Source of the DNA: Trichoplax sp. H2
Taxonomy: Eukaryota > Placozoa > Uniplacotomia > Trichoplacea
Assembly (NCBI GenBank): GCA_003344405.1
Contig: NOWV01000008.1
Span: 930,001 to 994,000 of the forward strand
Reading direction: 5' to 3'
Length of the DNA: 64,000 nucleotides
Positions 12,128 to 24,900 of the stretch are shown one piece after another (the stretch's first letter is position 1; every line of letters begins with the position of its first letter). The notes under the pieces are model-generated. The model ran no database searches, was not told the DNA's origin, and saw nothing but the letters and a program-made list of their open reading frames with translations. The position numbers and the translations under genes were made by a program.

Positions 12128-13693
12128 TTGCATGTAGTTAATGGCTCACCCTGTACTTTATTAAAGGTGTAAACTTCATAGTGCCAGAAACATGATGACT
12201 AGGTCATTTTTGGCCTTTTTTCGAAGGAAAATGAATGATCTTCTGGTTTAAGTACTCTATATCGTATGTCGGCTTAATGCTATTATACCCGCATAGCCGT
12301 TTTGCACGTGCTTATAAGCTTTCTGACGACAGTTCATTGTAAAGTTATACCTACGCATATAATTTATGGTTCTTATTGTGATGTGCCTGTGTAACTTCTC
12401 CATTAAGATAGTCCATGTTGAAAGTGTATTCTAGACTATTTTTATATTTCAATAATAGTATTAATCTCAATTCTGTATTTAAAGCTAGGTATAGGTTATT
12501 ATTATATTGTACTCTATTCGTAACTTTTATCAATTAAGGAATTATTTTGCAAATGCTCTCAACAGTCTATTGCAGATCTAGAGTGAATATTGCACTTTTA
12601 TACCGATTGCATTTAAATTGTGAATTCTTCATTTGGACGCGATATAGTCAATAAATGCTCGTATTATGTACGTATCTTATCGAGGATACCATTGCAATTT
12701 TAGGTCTAGTCAGCAGTGAATAGTATTCTTGTATTTTCATCAGCCTAGTCAATATTTGATACCAGTGTTGTGCAAAATAATATTGTTCATAAATAGCTGG
12801 GTGATACCATATTACTGTCTTACTGTACAGTACAATTCATAAACTAAATGAATGATAAAATATCTCTTCACCAAGCTGTTGTAAGGGGCTGATATTCATA
12901 CTGTATGACATATATACATATATTAATCAGAATTTTCGCATGCTTGATGATCATAACGCTAATGACAGGTATAACTAGGTATAACAGTATGTGAAAAGTC
13001 ATTCAGACTTCTGGAATACTATTTGAGAAGGGCAATAAAACGAAAACTAATGCTTTAGCTACTAAGAGACATGCAGGATATCCTTGAAATTTCGAAACAG
13101 TATCTTGTGCAGGCTGCAGCTGGTTTGCAATTGCCATGATTGAGGTTGTTTGTTTGTAAAATGCAACAGGTCACGTGATGCTCTCCACTAACAATACAAT
13201 ATAGTAAGTTGACAATAACCGAATCCAACCCTCGAACGTGTTCATGCATGTTGCAGAATGAGATTTACGATCAGAAGTAGAGGCAGAATCTGCACAGCTT
13301 CGGCTATGCATTACTCTGAACCTGATTGCTAGTTCGTTCAAATATGACCCCAAAATCTTTATGGCTCCATCAGCAATGCTTTTTAGCTGTAAATGATAAA
13401 AAAACAAAGATCTAGCGAGCATTAAACCATGCTTTAATGCTTTAAACCTGTAACCAATGTCAGCGGTGTCTGCATTATATTTTTGCACGGTCCAGCAGTT
13501 AGACCTGAGTGTACGCAGTGTACGATACCTTCTACAGTACTTTACGTGCACCTACTTTACAGTGCACTGTACTGTAAAGGGAGGCTTACACTCACTTCTT
13601 ACAGTACAGTGCAGAGTACTTAGTATTCTGTTAAGCGAAGAATGCAGTAAAACGAGGTCGTTGGCAGCTCTCCATAAAGCACTTTTTAGCTCG
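12128..13693. other. Intergenic DNA between the two FAXC-like genes
   Basis: No gene is recognised. TACTGTACAGTA-type motifs recur near 12,825 and 13,525-13,620, just upstream of copy 2. An open frame on the minus strand (13,171-13,551) has no splice or homology support. Confidence 0.5.
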
Positions 13694-15937
13694 ATGGCAA
13701 CAATTGCTGTTTATGCTTTTGCTTGTATGTTGAACGGGGAGGCTAATCGTTATCCAATCATGGTATGTGAATGGCTATGCAATCATTGGATCATTGGTAC
13801 AGTCGCTGGTTTGGGCGTCTTACTTTTGGTATATAAAAGAGTAAGTGGAAAAAGTAAAAAGACTGTGCCCAAGGACGTAGTTTTGATGCATTCTTTTTCC
13901 CGAACTTCGTTTGCACCGAGTGCATCCCCTTTCGCTCTGAAATTGGAAACTTACTTACGTATGGCGAAGATACCATATGAGGTAGATGGAAGCTCTACTT
14001 TTAGCAAGAAAAGTAAAATACCCTGGATTACCTTAAACGACGAAGATGTTACTGATTCCTATTTTAGTATTGAGCATGTAAAAAAGCATTTCGAAGTTGA
14101 TTTAGATAGAAAGCTAACCGCTGAGCAAAAGGCCACTGCAAGAATTATTGAAAAAACTATGGAGGAAAACACGTTTTGGTAAGGAATGTAGTAGATTATG
14201 AGTTGACATGTACTGTTCACGCTAGTTATCCCTGTATTGACGTATACTTTGTCAGCATGCACTGCCCTGCAAACAAGATGTGCAACAGCAGCTTAACACT
14301 ATTACTCACCAATCGCAGATAGTTTTAATTTTTTCATTTTGTTTGCGGATCATGGTATTAGCTAGACAGAATGCGGGCTAGGTCCGTGTAATGCAATTGA
14401 TCCGACCTTAGCGCTAGTGCTATTCATTTGCTATACAGTACAATATCAAGACGTCGAAACTCAAATACTGTACTGTACTGTACTGTACTGTAATATTCGA
14501 ATTTATTGGGACTGAAATCCTGGTTGGCCGTTTGCCAATCCCACATTATTCTTGGCTGAACTCTTGATGCTATAGTACTNNNNNNNNNNNNNNNNNNNNC
14601 ATGTACTGTTCACGCTAGTTATCCCTGTATTGACGTATACTTTGTCAGCATGCACTGCCCTGCAAACAAGATGTGCAACAGCAGCTTAACACTATTACTC
14701 ACCAATCACAGATAGTTTTAATTTTTTCATTTTGTTTGCGGATCATGGTATTAGCTAGACAGAATGCGGGCTGGGTCCGTGTAATGCAATTGATCCGACA
14801 GAAGCTTTCAACATGCACTTGCGCTGCCCAGCGCAAAATATACTTAAAATTTTTAGATTTTTACTCACCTTAGCGTTAGTGCTATTCATTTGCTATACAA
14901 TATCAAGACGTCGAAACTCAAATACTGTACTGTAATATTCGAATTTATTGGGACTGAAATCCTGGTTGGCCGTTTGCCAATCCCACATTATTCTTGGCTG
15001 AACTCTTGATGCTATAGTACTTTATAATGAGTACTTTACTACCGTACTTATTCTTANNNNNNNNNNNNNNNNNNNNCGGATCATGGTATTAGCTAGACAG
15101 AATGCGGGCTAGGTCCGTGTAATGCAATTGATCCGACCTTAGCGCTAGTGCTATTCATTTGCTATACAATATCAAGACGTCGAAACTCAAATACTGTACT
15201 GTACTGTACTGTACTGTAATATTCGAATTTATTGGGACTGAAATCCTGGTTGGCCGTTTGCCAATCCCACATTATTCTTGGCTGAACTCTTGATGCTATA
15301 GTACTGTAGTGTATAATGAGTACTTTACTACCGTACTTATTCTTAGTTTTTGTTTTGACTTTTAATGCCAGATGTAGATTTTCGTCATGTTGCTATTAAT
15401 TATCGCTAGATTACGGTTCAAGTGCTTTGATTAATATTATTGACAGTATTGCAGTATAGCACTAATGAATTAACGAAACGCTACCGTACTTTGCGCATTG
15501 ATAGGGCAACGATGGTACAGGACCGAATGTTCGAGTGCTTCGATGAATGTATGGCAATATATGAGGTCTCCTATGTGTTCAAGTTAGTTATTAAATATTA
15601 TTTCCTACGTGTTATTAACAAGTATCGTTGGGGACATGGTATTGGTCGTCATTCTTCCGAAGAGATTCGCCATATAGGCGCCAAGGATCTGCGAGCTATA
15701 TCGGTGTTACTTGGTGATAAGCCGTTTTTTATGGGTGAGGAGCCTACTCGTATCGACGCTACAATGTTTGCTTTTCTGGCTTTACTTATATTTGGAATGC
15801 CGACTGCAGCTCCATCGTATAAATTACTTCACAGCGAATTGAAGAATTTAGTCGATTTCGTTTATCGAATGAAAGAAAAATTTTGGCCAGATTGGGATGA
15901 CGTTTTATTGAAGCCGAAAGAGAAAAAAATAAACTAG
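13694..15937 (+). CDS. FAXC: FAXC-like GST-fold protein, copy 2
   Basis: There are two exons, 13694-14178 and 15505-15937. The second has the same length (433 nt) and phase as in copy 1. The start is uncertain: ATGs at 13694, 13727 and 13760 are all in frame, giving 305, 294 or 283 residues, and similarity to copy 1 begins around RYPIMVCEWL. The layout repeats copy 1: a hydrophobic segment (IIGTVAGLGVLLLVYK), a GST-N-like domain with SPFALKLETYLRMAKIPYEV and KSKIPWITLNDEDVTDS, MEENTFW, then the GST-C-like domain with WGHGIGRHS and FFMGEEPTRIDATMFAF, ending KFWPDWDD. The single intron contains two 20-N gaps flanked by near-identical sequence (see the redundancy entry), so its true length is unknown. 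Both copies look functional, and many of the differences between them are synonymous. Confidence 0.87.
14580..14599. other. Assembly gap (20 N)
   Basis: A run of 20 N lies in the intron of FAXC-like copy 2. Confidence 0.99.
15057..15076. other. Assembly gap (20 N)
   Basis: A second run of 20 N lies in the same intron. Confidence 0.99.
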
Positions 15938-17151
15938 TTGCATATTGTTTTTTACCATTTGATCACCTCATGCTGACGCTATATTGTATGTACTTAACTA
16001 CTTGCATCATCTGTCAATATTATATAGTTGCATAAACGTTTTGTACAGGTTCGCGCTATTTTGGCTACAGTTTATTAATTGTAAGCTATGACCTACGGTA
16101 TAGCGTAATTATTGTTGTTAATCATGTAGCTCACGTTTGATTTAATATGTAGTACATTACTGTAGATAGTAGTATATAAATATTATTGAATATTATCATT
16201 ATTTTTTTTTATTAATTAATCGAAATTACTACCTCCTGTATAATGTACATGCATTACGCTTCCATTAATAACTATCAGATACTGTAAATGTTTGATTTGG
16301 ATTAATAAATTCAAATTAACACCAAGTAGCGTATCTAGCCATGTACACCGTATGGTAATATTTGATTTACTGTCATTACAAATATGCATTTGTATCGCTT
16401 TGACTTACGTTTGTTGCTTTGTTAGCAAATTTCGAAATGAAACAGTGCAGGATTTAATAATATCCAGCTATCTGAAGAACCAATAAAGCACAGCTTCACA
16501 GCTTTTTGCTTACTCATTTCCGGAATGCTTGTTACAAATGCCAATAAAGTTAATGATGTTGGCTATACTGCACTGTCAACGGTCAATCGCCAAGTTAAAA
16601 TTATTTGTGCGTACAATAGGCAATTAGGCATACTGTATGTACTCAGGACAGAAACTTAACTGGCTTAAACCCTAAGTTCTTATTATTAACAAAACTGTTG
16701 GAATCGTGCGAAGAATTTTTAAAGAAATTTTTTGCCTCAGCTAAATAGTTACCTTACAATACAGTAATGCAGTAGCATCCTGAGATCATATAGGTACAGC
16801 ATTTCTTAAAATAGAGACAATGAATCGTATCATGAATTCCAGCCATGCAGGTACGGCAGTGGAAGAGTGATGTTTTTAGAAATTCGAAAGTTTTAAACTA
16901 AGAACGCTAGTATCCGTTGTAAATATACTAGTTAACAGCGACATTTATTTTAATCTTAATCTTTAATAATATTCGTATTATTTTTTTACACTTTAATTCT
17001 TCGTGCGTTGGATAATTGAGCATGCAGAGTAAAGATTAAAATTGAATTGACTTATTTAATTTGTTGTGAATTAAATTTTAGTGCACGCATGAGACATAAC
17101 TCACACTAGTAACGGGTGCAGTACTGGACTTGAAGAAATTCGGACTGTATT
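15938..17151. other. Intergenic DNA between FAXC copy 2 and the FAXC pseudogene
   Basis: This is AT-rich sequence between two tail-to-tail FAXC loci. No gene, array or RNA is recognised. A small open frame at 16,292-16,486 has no support. Confidence 0.5.
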
Positions 17152-18300
17152 TCATGGGCAAAAGACGTTCGTGTTTGGCTTTCCCTGGATTATTTCATCC
17201 CAGTCTGGCCAATATTCGTTTCTCATACGTTCAACACAGTCATTCAAACTCTTCAAATCACTTCTCAATATATTATAAAACGATAACTCCTTTGGCAGTC
17301 CGTAGCTAAATTGGCCACTACGCCAAATATAGTAGCATCCACTGTTGTTGCTACAGCATGTTTACCTAAAAAATACGGCTTCGTTCCAAAATTGTCGATA
17401 TAGCTTTTAGATCTAGCTCACCGATATGCCGGATTTCTTCTTGAGAGTACCTTCCTATTCCATGGCCATGCATTACCTTCTTTAAACGACGCACCAAGAT
17501 CCACTTGATAAACAAGACCATCAAAAATGGAGCTTTGCAAAGCTCCATGAAACCGTCCAAATGATTGATAATGTGTTTCTGAGCCATACCAGCCCTGTTA
17601 ATGAAACAAAAACTAGTTTATCATTCGTTCTCAAGATTGCAGTCCTTTTTAACCACGTATTTCAGGTATGCAATTGAAGCCTAGTACAGCATATTAATGT
17701 GCTTTGCTTGACACAACTTATCTCTCTAAAAAGCACATTATTTTTTGAGATGGGACTGTACTTCGGTTAACGATGATTGTAATTCATCCCTTACATGTAG
17801 TAAGTTAAGCTTTGTTTACTGCAACACTGCAAGTGGCTACGCGGTCACTCGGGTAGTTACATCATCATGAAGAGATAGCAATTATAGGGTGCTACATACT
17901 GCACTAGAAACTACAGCTTGTTGAATTGCTGAAATATTACAACGTACCAGAAGGTATTTTCTTCAATCATTTTCCACATGCATCGAGCGAGTGCTTTATC
18001 TTCACTAAGATTGTTATCTAGCTTTACTCTAAATCTATCTATTAGATATTCTATACAAAATGTTGAATCTGCGACTGCCTCTTTGTCAAGTTCTATCCAA
18101 GGTATCTTGCCTTTTTTTTAGACATTTTACTACTATGATCAATTTGGTAAGGAATTTTGCCATGCGTAAGAAAGCTTCTAGCTTTAAGGCAAATGGAGAA
18201 AATGATGGAACGACACCTCTGCATGGAATTTGATACGCCGTCATCACACCCGGCTTAGCCAAGGTTGCAGTTGCACGATTTCGAGTTAAAACATATCATG
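17152..18300 (-). pseudogene. FAXC-like pseudogene, inverted third copy
   Basis: On the minus strand both exons of the family can be traced: about 18,300-17,948 and 17,594-17,152. The exon boundary is kept, with TG|G forming the Trp of ENTFW and canonical GT (17,947-17,946) and AG (17,596-17,595) sites. Recognisable pieces are SPFALKLEAFLRMAK, KIPWIELDKEAVADS, IEENTFW, MHGHGIGRYSQEEIRHIG, ATIFGVVAN and NEYWPDWDE. The frame is broken at least four times: after LRMAK, before GKIPW, before the GTKPYFLGK segment, and before YGLPKEL, each apparently by loss of one base. No N-terminal membrane segment was found upstream. Neighbouring genes read without frameshifts, so decay is likelier than sequencing error. 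Its retained residues differ more from copies 1 and 2 than those differ from each other, so it is an older duplicate. Confidence 0.8.
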
Positions 18301-20767
18301 CAAAAGTAGGAGCCGCTGCACCTCCAACAAATATGGTAGGAATTAATCTCATAGTTGCTTAAATTTTCAAACCAAGCCATCGCCAGCTGCATAGCAGTCT
18401 GCAGTTAAGCAATATTGAGGAAACTGCAGATTCAAGTCAGTTTATTTATTTATTGTACGGAATATATTTAGTAGTTTACTGTATTATTATTGACGAAGGA
18501 CTTCTATTAGCTTGTGACAATATTATATAATACTGTACTATGCAGTACTATATATATAGAAGTGTAGGAATCGAATCTAATATTCTGTATTTCAGGAAAG
18601 CAAATAAGAAGTGGGCACTATGATTTTATAATGCTCATCATTGAACAAAGTCGATGTCGGCTAATTTGATTGAACTGTTCTTTTATACACGTTTGAAATG
18701 TTGGAAAGGTTGGCGCGAGCACGAGCAGCTAGACCTGACGGAGCGGCATTGTGAGGCAATGCCACTATGGATATCGCCGAAGGATAACAGCAATATTGGC
18801 AAAATAGTAGAGTATTATTAGGGGGGAGATGACATGATGTAAATTTTCTTAATATTGTTCTGTATCACTACAGTTACTGTGCAAGCGAATATATTACTGT
18901 ATACAGAACAGTACTGTACAGTATTATTGCCATTATTACTCGAAAAAGTATTTCCCTCGCTCGTTCTACTTGGCATAGTTTTCTGTATTATTATTATTTT
19001 AATTTAATTTATTCATGATCAATCCTGGGTTCAATTGTTGCGAGATAAATTACTACGGCTGTGGCCGCTGTATTTTTTTCTGTCACAAGTGCTGCGAATC
19101 TGTAATCCAATTTTTAAATGAGTACCTCTAGTGTACAACTGTACATACGGTACTGATGTGCACTTTGGGGGTCATTGCCTTTTCTTTCCTTTGGCTTTCC
19201 TCTTTCCAGTTGGTCATGGACTGCTCGAGTAGTCCCTGACTGTATTCATCAAGTACAGCTGCTGCTTTATACTCCATGGCCTAATGAGCTGCACGCGTTA
19301 GTACCAGTCAGATACAGGATTCATAAATGTACTTTTTATAATACAGTAAACAGTATTAATTAATCATGCCCTTCAAAATACGCAGCAGAGCCTTACTGGT
19401 TGCAGCTAAATACAGTACAAAGAAAGCAAGCCACAGCGATCGAAAGGCAGTCTACATGGGAAAAAGTTATTTATTATGTAGTCGCGTAGTTGTTGTACTG
19501 TAGACTCAGCAAATGTAGCAGTTGCAATGTACAATTGTACATTCGGCCATTCCATTTATGCATGGCATACTGCGATACTTGGTTCAAGGCTTCAAGCTGC
19601 CCTGTACAAGTGTACATAAATCGATGATAGCTTTAGTGCTAAGTTGATTGAAAGCGAGTATCATGCTAGTCATTATAATTCATTATTGTGGAAAGAGTTT
19701 CTGCACATTCATTAACGACCATTACTTTATTATTCACCGTCAGTAGTACTGTAGAGTACTATAAGCTAGGCTGACTGTAGTCTACTGTACTTACCTGGAC
19801 TAAAAGTCTAGAAATGTAAGAAAAGCGGAAAAGTTCGATTCGAATGACAACAACGCGATGCATTATTGTCCATTGCATTGTTGGAGTTGAAGGAGAAGAA
19901 GACAACGACAATGTCTAATAATAGTAGGAAAATGTTTTTGTTGTTTTTTTGTCCTTTCTGACGCTGCCATTCAATTAGTAGTATCTAGACTAGTATCGCA
20001 TGATGGACTGCTGTAACTCTACTACAGCAAGGTGTAGTAGACTGTACAGTATGACTGGAATGGCGTAGGAGCGTAACACTAAGTACAAAGTGACACTAGA
20101 CATGATTTCTAGTACAGTAGTGTAACGCAGAGATCTGCTATCCCAACGACTACTAGAAAGACCTTATTTCTACTCAGTATCGTGTAAAATCGGCATCGCG
20201 TTTGGAAAATTGCAGAAATTGTCCGCTACCTTGGGCGACGATGATCGCCAAATAGCAAATTCATGAAGGAGTCAGAAGGAACCTACTGACATTGCTCAGT
20301 ATACTGTACAGTACTGTATTATTATGGATTGATGGACAGTGCTGACTACTGTACCGTACAGTATTTATTTATTGTAGATAAAGTTTGTGATGGAGTCTTG
20401 CGCAGTTCGTTTGTCATTGGATCCCAACGGTGATCCAATGACAAGTAGCGTACTGTACTGGGCACTGTAGACTCAAGCACAACACGTCGCTACATTGTAC
20501 TGTAGACTACAATGACACTCCTGTTTGAAGCACACAAGCGTTGAACTGCATCATGACTGACCCCACTGTATAGATAACCGTCAACGCAGGCGCAGCCTAT
20601 TGTATTGGCCATTTTCGATTGTGCTTCAACATAATCAAGATTCAACTGTCGTAGCGACGTCTAGTCTCCATGGCCAGCAGCCGTGGCAAAGGAGCACAGC
20701 CAACTTTCAAGTTGCATGAAATGCGATCCGCAGTTCCCCAATTCGAATCCAATAGCCAATTTGGTGA
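18301..20767. other. Gene-poor region rich in palindromes
   Basis: I find no supported gene. The sequence carries many TACTGTACAGTA-type motifs (for example 18,900-18,925, 19,745-19,790, 20,025-20,050, 20,300-20,320 and 20,345-20,362) and a strong hairpin at 20,411-20,444. The open frame at 19,175-19,363 has neither splice sites nor family similarity that I recognise. Confidence 0.5.
20411..20444. repeat. Perfect 13-bp inverted repeat (hairpin)
   Basis: The arms TTGTCATTGGATC (20,411-20,423) and GATCCAATGACAA (20,432-20,444) are exact reverse complements around an 8-base loop. Nothing downstream suggests a bacterial-style terminator. It could be a transposon-end relic or an RNA hairpin. Confidence 0.8.
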
Positions 20768-21030
20768 CCAATATCAAGATAGAAGGTAGAATAGGAGATT
20801 GCAATTGCAAATCACTTGAATAGATGTTGTTGAAATAGGTTGCAACTTTTCCACAGTACCTTCGTTGGAGAACAATGCAAGCCAGTTGACGATACTTGTC
20901 GTACTGGAAATCAATAAACAAAAAAATGGCACGCATGGATAGCGTAGTCCAGCAATTTGTAATCGCCGAGAGGCTCTTCATCACCTGATGATACATTAGC
21001 TATTTTTGATTTCTTCCATCTTATCATTGC
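20768..21030. repeat. Dispersed ~250-bp repeat, copy 1
   Basis: Sequence running from CAATATCAAGATAGAA to TTCCATCTTATCATTGCAT recurs in the same orientation at 44,163-44,430 and, in part, at 48,993-49,215, with roughly 75-85% identity by eye. On the minus strand it contains the peptide-like segment GDYKLLDYAI in all three copies (with substitutions), followed by breaks in copies 2 and 3. It is therefore either a fragment of an unrecognised gene or a mobile element. Copy 1 lies in an open minus-strand frame (20,661-20,996) that I cannot assign. Confidence 0.65.
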
Positions 21031-21109
21031 ATAGGTTATTTCTCAGTCCATCGTATTATGGGATAGCGAGCTATGCAATTTGATTTTGACGCAGGTAAAG
21101 TGGAAAGTA

Positions 21110-21131
21110 GAAGGGGGGGGGGGGAAAAAAA
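21110..21131. repeat. Homopolymer tract G(11)-12 then A(9)
   Basis: A run of about a dozen G is followed directly by nine A. It is the only such G tract in an otherwise AT-rich window. Confidence 0.8.
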
Positions 21132-21470
21132 AATCAACCAACCAATGAGCTAGGGTACGAGGTACATTGGCGTACCGAGTACCTATTAGGAACGCTATGC
21201 TTTCCACATTGGAGCTACTGCAAAAATTGGCGTTGATCACAAAAATTCATTTTCCTTGTTGTCTCATTAACGATCGATCCTTATCAAGGATCATCATGGT
21301 CGTGCAATTGCATTGCTTGCGTCGTAGGATAGACGATGGATTTATTTTTTGACCTTACGATCATCAAAATGATATTAGGACTTAAGAAACATCAAAGTAA
21401 TGTGCAAAACAAGCAATCAATTACTGTCATCATTGATTCATCATGGCATACAGTCGAGATACAATCCTGC

Positions 21471-21507
21471 TAGCGTCGAGAGTAGACGATTGATACTCTC
21501 GACACTA
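21471..21507. repeat. 14-bp inverted repeat with one mismatch (hairpin)
   Basis: The arms TAGCGTCGAGAGTA (21,471-21,484) and TACTCTCGACACTA (21,494-21,507) pair at 13 of 14 positions around a 9-base loop, about 460 bp upstream of the DNTTIP1 start codon. The role is unknown. Confidence 0.7.
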
Positions 21508-21971
21508 CGCAAGTAGAAATGGACATGATATAGGCATTCATTGGCTAACTACAAAGTTATTGCAAGCTTACTATACCATCGGCAAAGTACTCTCTTTTTT
21601 TTTTGCATGTCAACCTGGGATTGCTCTTGGAAACGTAGTATTCTTTCAAATAGACAATGTTGATTCAAGCTAATAGCAATACTGTAGATAGCAGTAGCAG
21701 CGGACCTTCACCTTGTTTGTACTACATTTTTGATTCAATCATCCCAAAATTCCTTCCTCTTTTCGTGAAGGATCGATCATTTTTCAACTAAAATTAGGTA
21801 TCATTACCCTTGATAGAGCATCCATTAAACAGTTCGAGCTTCATCGACTTTCAATATACTGTACACTATCTTACCCCTGTTACTATCAACTAATTATCCT
21901 CATCACAATCTATTTTTATTAGATATATCCCATCATATCAAGTTCAATCTGTAAAGGAGACTGGACGAACA

Positions 21972-24900
21972 ATGCCTCATGCCAATTACGATCTTTCTAA
22001 ACTTTACGAGCCAGCAACACAAGAACTTCGGAATCAACAAATCCCTGATAGCGACATTCATATCAATAGCTCACCAAGCGATACTTCGAACACTAATACA
22101 GCTTTGACAACAGAAAATAATGGAAGAATGTAAGTTACTATTCGAACTTTTTGCACGCTACCTCTTATATCATTGCTGGAAATAAATAAAAAATATGACT
22201 ACAATGGACTTGCTTGTAGTATTTTGATCATTTTCTTTTTGCAATAAATAGACAACCTACTGTAGTGTAGAGAGTTGAACTGTATGCAATTTGGATAAGG
22301 TATTAAAATTAGGCGCCACCATGATATCGTTTCTAATTGGATATTCTACTTTTATAGATCACACTCTGGTAATGGTAAAATGCCGTCAACGAGTATGGTA
22401 AGTGTTTACAAAATGACCTATAGTATATTGATATCAAACCGATAGAGAATGCTTGTATAAATATATTTTTTTTTTACTAACCGGCGGGATTTATCTTCAT
22501 GTTCGTAATCGCATTTGCTATATGAAATCGATCCATTATTTTATCCAATTCTTGTACCATGTTTTTGATTGATTTCTCTCAATTTACTTACAGTCACTTA
22601 ATCGTGATCAAGTATAAACTTACTGCATTGCTAACCAATGATGACACTGTTGATTCAGTTACTAGAATAGATTGCACCATACATAGTACAGCACTTTCAT
22701 CATACTTGATTAGATTGAGTAACTTGACAGAGAAAGTGTTTCTAATTTTACCCAACTATTCTTAGATACCTCATCCCTACGACATGACAACTCGTAACTT
22801 TCCTCGACGTGATAGTCGGTAAGAAAGTATCTTCATTTTTGCATTCTTTTGTAGGAATAAACATATGAATAGGCTGATCGCTAACTGCAAACAGAGTAGA
22901 AGACTCTATATAGTAAACCTGCTTTTTTTTGTATAGAACACAAAGTGCAAGTAGCACCCGAGCATTAGAGCTACTCAGATCAACTGTACAGTATTCTTTC
23001 AATAAAGAAATTATGAAGTTATGTGAAGAAAATCTAATGGTAAGTTGACTTCCTACGGCGCCTACAATTTAGTGAGATGCAATACACAAAATAGGTCGAT
23101 AAAACTTGCGCAATTACAGTAACTACCGTGTTATCTCACGAATAACGAAAGCTTTATAATCGCCATCAAAATCGTGTAGTTATACGAAATTGCCGCAAAG
23201 AATATCCGAGAGAATACAGGCGATAATATAACTCGAGATGATATTTACGCACTGATTAGGAAAAGTCTAGATGAGGTAATCGTATACTAAATGACTATCG
23301 ATGTGGTCATACTCATTCTAGTGTAACTATATGATCATTCCGACGTTACTAATCTTGCTTGCCAGTCTTGAAAAAGAGTTTTAATGTCTTTGAATATATA
23401 CCATTCATTCAGTCAAAAAGAATGTTCGAACCTGGCAAAACGAAAGCTTCTCAAAGTGGCGAAAAGCGTGAAAGAATAAAAGAGCCTAGGATTGAGAAAT
23501 ATAAACACAAAGTAATAAATGTTGATTTCGTTATCGCTATCTTCAGTTAGTTATCTATTTGAAAATAATTACTCATAATTATAACTTTACGAATAGGCCG
23601 CTACAGTAAAACAAAACATTCATGCAACAGTTGCAGCCAAGAAAAAGGGAATTAAACTTAAGGTTACTATTTATTTTTTCTGAATCGAATTTAATATTTT
23701 ATTGCCGCTTGCTTAGTGCTAAACGTGTCGTTTTTGGTAGTAATATTATCCGTATATTTTCTCTCCCAACAGCGAAAGGTTCGTGGTAAAGGTGCAAAAG
23801 GGTGAGTTGATTATTTTTGTTTGCTTAATCAAACGTGTAGCATTGATAGGCTGTATTCTTCCCTGCAGTGAAAGAGGTAGTAAAATGGCCCGTCTAGAAG
23901 ATAAGCATCCAGCTTTACAGGTAGAAAGAATTATTACCGAATGGTTATGCTTTTAATTCTCCAGGACATTTTGTTTACTTCGTAATAATTATTGTATACC
24001 TACTTTAGTGGCATGAAGATGACGTCGATTACAACACAAGATTTATTCTTGGATCAAAAGCTAATAAGTTAGTTGGTACATTGTTATATCCTGTTAAGAT
24101 ATAGCATATGTCAAGTCTGATTATTCAACGTCTATATAGGATTCTTGGTTACAGCAGTGCTCGTGGCCGTTTATATAGCAAGCATCCACAATTGTTTAAG
24201 GTTCTACAAATGCTGTGTTAGTCATTATAAGTAAATTTTATATTTCGTTTTGTAAAGACATTACTAATGACTGTTATAGTACGTCGGCGATCAAGATGAC
24301 CGACAATGGCTTTATGATAACAAGTTATTACCGATTACCGGAGGAAAGGTATGATAATTATAATTAGAAATTTGGACTGTTGAAAACGACGGTTGTGATA
24401 TGCAAACAAGTATACTATTTACTCACACTTTACTTTAACCTATAATTGTAGGCATACATGTTAATAGCAAGACGCGTCAAACAACTTGTCGAAGATTTTG
24501 AAGAATACCGGTAAATTCTGATCGTCATCGATTATTGAGAATAAATATTATACCACAGGGCTATACTTCACGCCAGTTAATAACCTATACTGTGTATGAC
24601 CAATTGATCAAACAGGAATAACGATACCATACAGGGGAGAAAAGAAGAACTAAATGGTTTTCATGTTCCTAGACAGATGATAGAAAAAATGAAAAACGCT
24701 ATCAGAGCGTCAAGAAAAGCTGCAGAATGTTAATAAATAATAAATTACGTGATACTTTCTATTGCAGTATCTATAGTATCACTGCCTATGCAATTAAATT
24801 TAATTACTGACGTAAAGTTTTTTAATTATGTTATAGCATCTACAAGAAGATACAATAAGGTGCATCGAAAACGAGATACTAAACAATCGATAGGTAGCGA

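Larger units (their letters stand above)
14200..15335. repeat. Triplicated intron sequence around assembly gaps (haplotype redundancy)
   Basis: Roughly the same 370-bp sequence appears at 14,206-14,579, 14,600-15,056 and 15,077-15,320, separated by 20-N gaps. The copies differ by single bases, by the number of ACTGT pentamers (about five, two and five) and by an insertion of about 67 bp (near 14,799-14,868) present only in the middle copy. This pattern fits unmerged alleles placed in series by the assembler rather than a real triplication. Confidence 0.75.

Noticed and set aside
14206-15320. Genuine triplication of FAXC intron
   Set aside because: The copies are separated only by fixed-size N gaps and differ like alleles (microsatellite length, one indel).
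20661-20996. Minus-strand open frame of 111 codons
   Set aside because: It overlaps the dispersed repeat; the other copies are broken in this frame and no family is recognisable, so it is reported as repeat, not gene.
24749-24836. Separate small gene starting MILSIAVS at 24,749
   Set aside because: The sequence from 24,837 fits as the last exon of DNTTIP1 through a phase-compatible acceptor, and the 24,749-24,836 part is AT-rich intron.
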